A stretch of DNA of 64,000 nucleotides from Branchiostoma lanceolatum. Its lineage: Eukaryota > Chordata > Leptocardii > Amphioxiformes > Branchiostomatidae. Both the position numbers and the translations under genes were made by a program. The notes under the pieces are model-generated. The model ran no database searches and was not told the DNA's origin. It saw nothing but the letters and a program-made list of their open reading frames with translations. The DNA is taken from positions 15,381,501 to 15,445,500 of the forward strand of contig NC_089726.1 in assembly GCF_035083965.1 (NCBI RefSeq), given 5' to 3'. Below are positions 10,580-19,993 of the stretch, in pieces (within the stretch, counting starts at the first letter, position 1; the number at the start of each line of letters is the position of its first letter).

Positions 10580-12600
10580 ATAGAGAGTTGTGAAGTGCGT
10601 GAAAATTTACCTTGTGCAAGGAGGCCCTTGCTTTGAGTAATTGTTTAAAGTTTTTGGCTAAAAATGACGTAAACCTAAGAATTTTCAACCTCCTTGCGTA
10701 AACCCCTGTTACATGTCTACACTATCGGGCCGCGGGGAAGTCTTGAATATCGGCGCTGATCGATAGCGCATTAAACAGAATGTGTGGTGTAACGTTGTAA
10801 CGTTGGTTAACATAAAATCGCCATTTTTCCGATAATGTTTGATTGAAATCAATCTGGCAGAACAATAAACCATCCCTTTTTCTGTTATTCTGTCAGTATC
10901 ATGTATTACCTTTGCACTAATGCTATATATGTTAGATTTTCTCTCTAGTCGTGCTGACACCATGATATTTCAACTTGAAAGTAACGTACGCCGCACGCAG
11001 AATGACAGTGCTCTTGGACAGGTGCGAACATTATTCTGGGAGAGAAGATTCGTCATTAATATATGCCGCTAATTAGCTTTTATAAAGCAGCTGTTGTGCC
11101 CATCTTGACTTGAAGAGAGTGACAAAGTCATATAAACGTGACCAAAGAAAAATAATACACGACAAAACGGTCGTACCACACACATCAGGCCTTTGGTAAC
11201 AACCCGTTTGTTGAGTCGGTAGAACGTCACTCAAAGTCGACATCCACCGTCATGGCAACGTGTATATTATTCATGGAAAGTTAGCTGGATGCCGTAGCGA
11301 TGGTAATACTACTATGTCCATGTGTTCCTTGTTGTGTTAGGGGTAAACTTTGAGGAAAATATCGTCCTCAGCCCACTATCACGTGCAACATTTAGACAAA
11401 AAAGTGTTCCTCACAAACCTTTGTCGTCTGCTTGACAACATGATTCTGGGTAATAATATGGCGGCGGGAAAATACACGTGCCGTAGGTTATAGCAATTTT
11501 GATGATTCATCACACTTAGAATTCAGTTGCAGGTTAGCAAAAGAGATTGTAATAAGTTGTCTTGTAAATAATTGTGTTTAGCAGGAAGCGGGTGTGACAT
11601 TTGTCTTATAAACCAGCGAACAACCGTGTAGTGTGATTCTCCCACGAAGCCCCCAGACTGTGTCAATAATAATAAGGGACGGAGAGTCTTTGACGTCGCC
11701 AACTTCTAATGCATGGTTATCGAAGCTTTTCAGACAGTGTTCTGAATACGTTAGTCTATCCGGTTTGCATTGCTGGCGTTATAACTGATTTTGCATCTAG
11801 CATATATCCCTAAAATACACCGTTTCTAAAAATGGCGAATTTAAATACCCCACGAATTTATGTTAACCAACGTTACTAAAAAATAGTATTTTCATCGCAA
11901 CCACTGGCATTTGTTTAAAAAGCCGAAGATTTCACCACACAATCGTCTGCAACTTGTTTTGTTTGTGGTAACGTTACCAGATAGTCGGCTTGATGGCGAG
12001 GTTTTGTTGGTCGCCTTTTTGCATATATTAACAGTGTCATGCCAGTGCCATATTGCATTATCGGTCCTACATTCACTTGAAGTAAACATAATTTACTCTT
12101 TTAATACGAAACCAACTAGGATAAATACCAAGTACATTGAATTTCAATTATTCATTCAAATACCAACATTGCAAACATACAACAAACGTTAGCCTCTATG
12201 CCACAGTCGCTTTTTGCATGGAGAGGGAAATGGGCGAAACATGCGTTGCATTTGCTCCCGCAAATGTTGCCTTTCTAGTGCTATCATGTTGTTGTTTTTT
12301 GCCATTTGGCTTGTCCTGTGGGAAAATTGAATGGAAATTTGGATATATGATAGATGGGATCCTTCTGAAGTCCGGCATGAAGTTTTATGACAGAATATGC
12401 TAATCAAGAAAGATAAGAAAACGACAAGACGAGAATTATATGATGACGATTTGTACTATCTGCTTTCCATGCATTTACATGGCTCTCGATCGAAACGTTA
12501 CAATCTGGGGGTTTACCGTAATTTTAAAAAACTATGCTATGAACACTTTTCATTTTTTAAGCGGGCGTCGAGGTCACATAAAACGTTAGTAATCTGACGG
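10580..12600. other. unassigned intergenic; one dispersed repeat
   Basis: No supported gene. About 12196-12285 shares an 80-base block with 23157-23240 ('gagggaaatgggcga.acatg' followed by 'gcaaatgttgcctttctag'). Confidence 0.4.
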
Positions 12601-12726
12601 TTTCTAGAACATTTCAAATCGCAGCCTGATTGGTCCGACGTTCCGATTGTTCTCCCTTTGTCGCGACATAAAATATGACGTTCGAGAACGCCCCGCCTGG
12701 AGTGTATCGCTCACTTTTTCGCAGCC
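12600..12726 (+). promoter_or_regulatory. probable promoter and 5' UTR of the 12.7-kb gene
   Basis: An inverted CCAAT box (GATTGGTCC, about 12629-12637) and CG-rich sequence lie just upstream of an ATG in a strong context (GCAGCCATGG). No TATA box at a convincing distance. The role is inferred from position and motif only. Confidence 0.4.
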
Positions 12727-15471
12727 ATGGCCCGAAAAGGATCAAAACCGTCTCGAGCCGAGAAGAAGTTAATGAAAGACAACAAGAAGAAGCCCGGGCC
12801 CAGTAGGGCTTCGAGGTTCCTGTCAGCCGTCTTGGCTATCTGCACGTGTGGCATTATCCGCCGTAACAACAAAGACACCGACGATGAAGAGGTGTACCGG
12901 AAAGGTAAATTTTCTTTTAAACATGAGCTACTAAGGATGTCATTTTGGTGTACTCACCAAATTACATTTTTGAATCCTCGGAATTTTGAATTGAAGACAC
13001 GGAAATATATGCCAAGATATAATGCTGGTAGTATCTCCAGGTCACATCAACCTCAGATCAAAGATTTATGCCATGTATATATTATATGTTTTATAAGCTA
13101 GTCTGGCATCGGTTGCGAATTTCACATGTGAGGTTTGGGATGTGTAATACAGTTTTATATCAGATATCAAACGGCCTGAACAAGGCAGTAGTGTACAGGT
13201 TAGCTCTGGGTGGACTTTCGTCTGCAAGGCATAGTAGTCCGGCAAAGATTCTTGTAAAGTGTCTACTGAATTGACATGTAAGTGCATAGCAGCTATACTA
13301 ATGATTTGTTCAGTGACCGGTTGCTGACGTTATATCCCTACGTTTGTGTTCGCCACATTATGTGTGGTTGAGCCTCCTAAAGCAGGCTTCGGGGAAAAGT
13401 CAAAACCGTCTCGTAGGTCTATAACTTTCAGGAAAAGGCCTCTCTGCAGTTTTGACAATGTCGCTAAATGACGCTTTTTCACAATAGCCACCAAGGACAA
13501 CGCCAAACATCTGCCAGAATCGGTCCTCACGCCAGTCACAGGTATGAACTGTCTCAATATTTTAACTAACGTGTCCAAATATGTCATTCAATAGCGTAGG
13601 ATAAGATATGTACTATATGTTTTAAATAAGACACTGGCTGTTTTGATACTATTGCAACGTGTGCTGTACTGTTCATATATTCTAACTAATACTGTAAGGT
13701 TATTATACGTACCGTAGATTTTAAAACATGACAACTGTGTTATCTCTTGTGTAATATGTGAGCATAAGAATGTAAATAGCATCAAAATTCAGACTTAAGT
13801 CTGCCATATGGTATACTCAATAAAGATTTCAAAAGTGTCAGATAACGCGTACCTCCACTTCTGAGTATGAAGAAAACTGCTGACACATACGTTAGCACAA
13901 TTAGTTTCGCATTACCATGATGCCGCCTGCAAAATCCTCCACAAGTACAGTAGATCGGCAAGCCGGCAACGCGTACTTTTTAACGTACAGTTCTGTATGA
14001 GGTACCAACATGAGATTCTTGCTCGAAGTATACCTGAAAGGCAAAGTTAGTGTACTGGAATCATATGAAAAGTTTCCTTACGCCGTTTGCCACAAATTAT
14101 GGTACGTAACCGTTCGAGTTGAAGTAAATTGTACACATTTTATATCATAACTTTTGCCAAGACTCTCGTTCTATAAGTCACACTCATGCTTAGAATAGTG
14201 TCCATTTCTCCTCGTGTGGTCAGTTACAAGTGAATCACGTCCATCTTGCAGGCAAATCAAGTTCAACTCAATATACTAGTAAACAACTCCTCCGCCACAA
14301 ACACAGTCGTTTTCCATCCCTTACATACAGATGTGCTGGAAAGGATCGTAGAGAAAGTTGTTGCCGAAGTTAATATGAATATAACCACAGGATTCCAGCT
14401 AAACGGTAGGAATATTGCTCGATCTTAAATGCATATTAACGAGAGAGGGAAAGTAGTGGAAGTTATTCGATGACGTACATTTAAACTGTCAAGGGTTTGA
14501 ATTAGGACATGAATTTGCAAATGAAGTTATTAATCATCATGTTACATCAGCGATAGGGTACGGTGTAACTGTGTTGTTCCAATGCTGTTACAAATCTGAT
14601 GATACGCATACATTTAGAGAGAATAATGTTGTATTCCAGCGGTGTGTTGAAAATTAAACTCATGGAAGTTTTAGTACACACATATGAGACTGAAAAGCAA
14701 CATAGAGCGAACATTGAAGACTGTGTTGGTTTAGACAGAACAATGTTGCGGTGGTTCGAAATGGAAGTTAAGTGCACATGAAACTGAAAAGCAACATAGT
14801 GTGATATACTATAGTATGAGCTCCTTGAAGACTGTATTAGCTTTTCATATCAATTTTCCTTATGTCTTTCTTCACTAGCTGATTCATTATGACGTTCTTG
14901 CTTTTCAACAGATCATTCAACGGTACCCATCCTGCCACCTGTCACCCCACCGCTTCCGTGCCCTGCCGCCACCACCACTCACAAGATCACCCCCTACATT
15001 CATATCCATCCTCCACTGCCGCCGCACTGCACCTCCCCGTTCCTCAACAATTCCGACCTTCCATTGCCGTATGTCCCCCTCCCTGAGTACCCACCCTGGT
15101 CCCTTGACGTCCCTTCCCAGTCCATCAACTCTATCTTCTCCCTCAGTAAACTCAACCCCTCAGCCGCCCCTTATCTTCCAAACTCAAACACCATCTCTTC
15201 ACAGTCTGCTCTCTCTGTCCCTGTCTCCCGCCCTAGTGAACTAAATCCCACCACCGCTCCTTTCCATCCCAACTCAAACGACATCCCTGCCCTGTCCACC
15301 CCCTCTGTCCCGGTCTTCACCCCTTCAAAACTGGACCCTACCGCCGCCCCTTATTGTCTCATCTCAAACGCCATCCCTTCACAGCCCACCTCACAGTTCC
15401 TTGATAACGCCGACCCTCCTCTGCCATATTCCCCCCTCCCCGAGTACCCTCCGTGGTCATCACAGATTTAA
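12727..15471 (+). CDS. uncharacterised protein, Lys-rich N-terminus and Pro/Ser-rich C-terminus
   Basis: I do not recognise this gene. Proposed exons: 12727-12904, 13488-13541, possibly an 11-base microexon 13991-14001, 14252-14405, 14912-15471. With the microexon all phases close and the product is 318 residues; without it the phase between 13541 and 14252 does not fit. The start is the ATG in GCAGCCATGG. The N-terminus is basic (MARKGSKPSRAEKKLMKDNKKK) followed by a short hydrophobic Cys-containing stretch (FLSAVLAICTCGII), perhaps a membrane-proximal or acylated segment. The exon at 14252 encodes VFHPLHTDVLERIVEKVVAE, amphipathic-looking. The last exon has Pro/Ser repeats, with LPLPYxPLPEYPPWS present twice. 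The coding look continues past the stop in other frames (see findings). Confidence 0.5.
14912..15471 (+). CDS. terminal Pro/Ser-rich repeat exon
   Basis: An acceptor (TTGCTTTTCAACAG) precedes 14912. The frame reads DHSTVPILPPVTPPLPCP and runs 186 codons to TAA at 15469. It holds about three degenerate repeats of a unit like SVPV.PSKLDPTAAPY..NSNAI, framed by two copies of the PLPEYPPWS motif. Composition (Pro, Ser, Thr, Leu) suggests a disordered, ligand-type segment; YPPW and PLPEYPP could serve as short linear motifs, which is inference. Confidence 0.55.
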
Positions 15472-16295
15472 GGCCCCTCCGACACAGTCCTCTATCAGTA
15501 CACCCCCTCTGTCCGACTTCACTCATGATGAACCCCGACGCCCCTTTTCATCCCAGCCCCTAAATGCCCGTCCCGACTATATTTGATTCCTACTCTCTGG
15601 TCCAATATTTCCCCATTCCTGATTATTACCCATCATCATCATCAGCTGAAGAAGAAGAAGAGGTTAAACAGAAATGCTTGATAAGAGTTTTTTTTTTTAT
15701 TAACACCTTGCAAATCAACTTGAAAGTTGCCTGGTTTTATGAGACCGTTCTATCATGCTGCTCACTTAGTGGTGATCTGATCTGATCTGTCACACAATGC
15801 AGCATATATGACTCTGGTTATGTGTCAGCAGATACATACATGCATGTAAGTGTTTAGAGTAGAGTATTTATGTTATGTCCAAGCAATATGCACGTGTACC
15901 AGATTATTGTGATCATGAGTATAGGATGGCCGGCACTGTTGTGTATATTCTGCACTAGTCGCTACGTTAAAGCATCATGTGTTTTGTCAATACATGTTTA
16001 ACTTCTTGTATCGCAAAATGAAAGAAATACACATAACATGGGAATTGTTATTTTGATAGTCCACGTTACTGCGGAAATATAATGAATACATTGCAACTAT
16101 TACATGTAAACTATAGGAGGTCATGATGTACAAACATGTACTGCTACATTGCATTGTGTTGGTATATACTGTTTTTCTAAACATCAAAATAAAGCTGTAC
16201 TGATACAAATAAGATTGCCAATGAAAAAACATTGCCATGGCGATGGTGTAAGGTTTGCTATTTGTTAATAAATGCTTGTCGTTGTTGGCGTGGTT
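15472..16295. other. 3' flank of the 12.7-kb gene
   Basis: Protein-like composition continues to about 15690 in shifted frames, including a short Ser run and an EEEEE run (15633-15664). Beyond that it is AT-rich. AATAAA occurs within 'aaaataaagc' (about 16187) and 'ttaataaatg' (about 16266), either of which could serve as a poly(A) signal. Confidence 0.4.
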
Positions 16296-16297
16296 TA

Positions 16298-17690
16298 CTA
16301 CAGGCCTCTTCTCTACTTAAGTATTCTCATGGCAGACCCTTTTATCTAACTATAGGCCTCTTCTTTGCCTAAGTATTCTCATGGCAGACCCTTTTATCTA
16401 ACTACAGGCCTCATCTCTGCTTTAGTATTCTCATGGTGGATCCTTTATCTAACTACAGGCCTCTAGCTCTTCTCTGCTTTAGTATTCTCATGACGGATCC
16501 TTTATCTAACTATAGGCCTCTTCTCTGCTTAAGTTTTCTCATGGCAGACCATTTTATCTAACTATAGGCCTCTTCTCTGCTTAAGTTTTCTCATGGCAGA
16601 CCATTTTATCTAACTATAGGCCTCTTCTTTGCTTAAGTATTCTCATGGCAGACCCTTTTATTTAACTACAGGCCTCATCTCTGCTTTAGTATTCTCATGG
16701 TGGATCCTTTATCTAACTACAGGCCTCTAGCTCTTCTCTGCTTTAGTATTCTCATGACGGATCCTTTATCTAACTATAGGTCTCTTCTCTGCTTAAGTTT
16801 TCTCATGGCGGATCCTTTATCTAACTACAGGCCTCATCTCTGCTTAAGTATTCTCATGGCGGATCCTTTATATAACTATACGCCTCTTCTCTGCTTAAGT
16901 ATTCTCATGGCAGACCCTTTTATCTAACTACAGGCCTCTTCTCTGCTTAAGTTTTCTCATGGCGGATCCTTTATCGAACTACAGGTCTCTTCTCTGCTTA
17001 AGTATTCTCATGGCAGACCCTTTTATCTAACTACAGGCCTCACCTCTGCTTTAGTATTCTCATGGCGGACCCTTTTATCTAACTACAGGCCTCTTCTCTG
17101 CTTAAGTTTTCTCATGGCGGATCCTTTATCGAACTACAGGTCTCTTCTCTGCTTAAGTATTCTCATGGCAGACCCTTTTATCTAACTACAGGCCTCACCT
17201 CTGCTTTAGTATTCTCATGGTGGATCCTTTATCTAACTACAGGCCTCTTCTCTGCTTTAGTATTCTCATGGTGGATCCTTTATCTAACTTCAGGCCTCTT
17301 CTCTGCTTTAGTATTCTCATGGCGGATCCTTTATCTAACTATAGGCCTCTTCTCTGCTTAAGTTTTCTCATGGCGGATCCTTTATCGAACTACAGGTCTC
17401 TTCTCTGCTTAAGTATTCTCATGGCAGACCCTTTTATCTAACTACAGGCCTCTTCTCTGCTTAAGTATTCTCATGGCAGACCCTTTTATCTAACTACAGG
17501 CCTCATCTCTGCTTTAGTATTCTCATGGCAGACCCTTTTATCTAACTACAGGCCTCTTCTCTGCTTAAGTATTCTCATGGCAGACCCTTTTATCTAATAC
17601 AGGCCTCTTCTCTGCTTCAAAATTCTCATGGTGGATCCTTTATCTAACTACAGGCCTCTTCTCCGCTTTGGTATTCTCATAGCGGAAGTA
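16298..17690. repeat. 51/52-bp minisatellite, about 27 copies
   Basis: Tandem units of 51 or 52 bp carry 'tctgctt.agtattctcatgg', 'cgga/cagacccttt' and 'tatctaactacaggcctc'. The 51-bp form keeps frame, giving MADPLSNYRPLLCLSIL repeats (for example 17217-17441), whereas the 52-bp form ('gacccttttatc', one extra T) breaks frame. Higher-order structure is visible: a block with the insertion 'ctctagctct' recurs 261 bp apart (16436 and 16697), and a multi-unit block recurs 155 bp apart (16947 and 17102). Not called as coding. Confidence 0.9.
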
Positions 17691-18112
17691 AATACACTGC
17701 ACAGCCAAATCCTTTCATCTAACTACAGAACTCTCCTCTCATTTGATACTGTCAACAGTCTATTCTGTTACAAACCATAACAAGGATATGAAGAACAGTA
17801 TCAAAAAGAAGGCGACTACAATGATAACGAAGGTATCACATCATCTAACTTTACGGTGTCATATGATACAGGTTCTGATGCACACGAGGAATCCTGGCAG
17901 ACGCCTATATCTAACCACGGGCCTCTCCACTCCTTCAGCATTCTCTACCACAATAAGCTATGGACAGCACTAACTATAAGCGTGTTCCAAGAATAGCAGA
18001 GGCATCAGCCAACTTAACCAGTTTCTCTAATAAACTCCATGTCCTTCGCTTGTGTCTCTTCATTGGCTTCCATGAAGAGCAAAGCACATGGAATGGTCAC
18101 AAACTTGCAGCC

Positions 18113-19669
18113 TCACTTCAGATTGGTGTCACGTGGCTTATAGTCGTGTTTCTTCATGTGACTCCTCAACGCAGACCTGTCAGCTGCAGAATAACTACAG
18201 ACTTCACACTTGAAAGGTTTCTCTCCAGTGTGGGTAGCGATGTGACGCTTCAAATTAGACATCTGTGCTGTAGAATAACCGCATACATCACACCTGTAAG
18301 GTTTCTCTCCAGTGTGTGTAGCGATGTGACGCTTCAAATTAGACATCTCTGCTGCAGTATAACCGCATGCATCACACATGTAAGATTTCTCCCCAGTGTG
18401 GGTAGCGATGTGACGCTTCAAATCATACTTTCGTACTGTAGAATAACCGCATGCATCACACCTGTAAGGTTTCTCTCCAGTGTGGGTAGCGATGTGACGC
18501 TTCAAATTAGACATCTCTGCTGTAGAATAACCACATACATCACACCTGTAAGGTTTCTCTCCAGTGTGGGTAGCGATGTGCTGCTTCAGATGAGACATCT
18601 GTGCTGTAGAATAACCGCATACATCACACTTGAAAGGTTTCTCCCCAGTGTGGGTAGCGATGTGCTGCTTCAGATGAGACATCTGTGCTGTAGAATAACC
18701 GCATACATCACACTTGAAAGGTTTCTCACCAGTGTGGGTGGCCATGTGACTCTTCAAATCATACTTTCGTACTGTAGAATAACCGCATACATCACACCTG
18801 TAAGGTTTCTCCCCAGTGTGTGTAGCGATGTGACGCTTCAAATTAGACATCTCTGCTGTAGAATAACCACATACATCACACCTGTAAGGTTTCTCTCCAG
18901 TGTGGGTAGCGATGTGCTTCTTCAAATTAGACATCTGTGCTGTAGAATAACCGCATACATCACACCTGTAAGCCCCCCCCCCCTCCATGTGGGTAGCCAT
19001 GTGAATCTTCAAAGCAGACTTTCGTACTGCAGAATAATCGCATACATCACACTTGTAAGGTTTCTCTCCATTGTGGGTAGCCATGTGAATCTCCAAAGCA
19101 GACTTTCGTACTGCAGAATAATCGCATACATCACACTTGTAAGGTTTCTCTCCAGTGTGGGTCGCCATGTGACACTTCAGGTTGCTCTTCTGTGCAGTGG
19201 CAAAAGCACACCGCTCACAGCTGTAGGGCTTCTCACCAGTGTGTGACATCATATGAACCTTTAACCGGTGTTTGCTGACTGCAGAGTAGTCGCACTTTGC
19301 GCAGTTGTGCGGTCGGTAGTTACTGTGTTTGGCCATGATGTGAAGTTTCATGTGAGCCTTTCGTGCAGCGGAATAGTCGCAGACATCGCACTGAAAAGGT
19401 CTCTCACCACCGTGAGTTGCCCTGAGATACTTCACAAGGTGATCTTTCTTCGGTTGTTTACCTTTACCTGCGGCGTGCGTCGTCCTAACGTGCCGTTTCA
19501 TGGCGGACATCTTGGATGCGGAGAACTCGCATTCCAGGCATCGATGTGGTCTGTCAGCACTGTGAGTCTTGCGGTGCTGTTTCCTTGTCCCTCCATGGTC
19601 TGTTTCTGGACAAGGCCGTTTCTCTTCTGTCTGTTCATGATCATGCAGATCTTTTGCTGCTTCTTCCAT
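18113..19669 (-). CDS. C2H2 zinc-finger protein with 16 fingers
   Basis: A single open frame of 518 residues encodes a nuclear DNA-binding protein of the tandem C2H2 class. Sixteen fingers of the C-x2-C-x12-H-x3-5-H form follow an acidic/polar N-terminal stretch of about 40 residues (MEEAAKDLHDHEQTEEKRPC). Most linkers are canonical TGEKPY/F. No KRAB, SCAN, BTB or ZAD domain is visible. A splice acceptor (CTCTTTCCTCCTGTTAG) directly precedes the ATG, so an untranslated upstream exon is likely. Fingers 10 and 11 come from an exact 84-bp tandem duplication. The linker between fingers 6 and 7 is abnormal (MEGGGAYR). Target DNA and regulatory role cannot be read from sequence. Confidence 0.92.
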   Translation of the reverse strand: MEEAAKDLHDHEQTEEKRPCPETDHGGTRKQHRKTHSADRPHRCLECEFSASKMSAMKRHVRTTHAAGKGKQPKKDHLVKYLRATHGGERPFQCDVCDYSAARKAHMKLHIMAKHSNYRPHNCAKCDYSAVSKHRLKVHMMSHTGEKPYSCERCAFATAQKSNLKCHMATHTGEKPYKCDVCDYSAVRKSALEIHMATHNGEKPYKCDVCDYSAVRKSALKIHMATHMEGGGAYRCDVCGYSTAQMSNLKKHIATHTGEKPYRCDVCGYSTAEMSNLKRHIATHTGEKPYRCDVCGYSTVRKYDLKSHMATHTGEKPFKCDVCGYSTAQMSHLKQHIATHTGEKPFKCDVCGYSTAQMSHLKQHIATHTGEKPYRCDVCGYSTAEMSNLKRHIATHTGEKPYRCDACGYSTVRKYDLKRHIATHTGEKSYMCDACGYTAAEMSNLKRHIATHTGEKPYRCDVCGYSTAQMSNLKRHIATHTGEKPFKCEVCSYSAADRSALRSHMKKHDYKPRDTNLK

Positions 19670-19715
19670 CTAACAGGAGGAAAGAGACTTAGACGTAAAA
19701 AAAACACAAGAATCT

Positions 19716-19993
19716 TACAGTGTAACATGTTTGTCACCACACAAGAACCTTACTGTGTAACATGTTTGCCACAACACAAGAACCTTACTGTGTAACATGT
19801 TTTCCACCACACAAGAACCTGACTGTGTAACATGTTTGCCACAACACAAGAACCTTACTGTGTAACATGTTTTCCACCACACAAAAACCTCACTGTGTAA
19901 CATGTTTGCCACAACACAAGGACCTTGATGTTTAACATGTTTGTCACAACACAAGAACATTACTGTGTAACATGTTTGCCAAAGGATAAGCAA
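19716..19993. repeat. 35-bp tandem repeat upstream of the zinc-finger exon
   Basis: About eight copies of a 35-base unit containing 'cttactgtgtaacatgtttg' followed by 'ccacaacacaagaac'. It begins about 45 bp upstream of the zinc-finger coding exon on that gene's strand, so it lies in its upstream intron. Confidence 0.85.

Noticed and set aside
15633-15664. Separate gene encoding the Ser-run and acidic segment
   Set aside because: Too short, no start or splice evidence; better treated as the frame-shifted continuation or 3' UTR of the upstream gene.
16697-17441. Open frames encoding MADPLSNYRPLLCLSIL repeats
   Set aside because: Broken regularly by 52-bp units and lacking any upstream exon; better explained as a minisatellite.
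16298-17690. 'ctaactacag' in every unit as branch point plus splice acceptor
   Set aside because: The CTAAC and AG are only a few bases apart, too close to act as branch point and acceptor together.
17960-19246. Plus-strand open frame of 428 codons over the zinc-finger gene
   Set aside because: It is the antisense shadow of the periodic zinc-finger coding sequence; its apparent repeats are the finger repeats read backwards.
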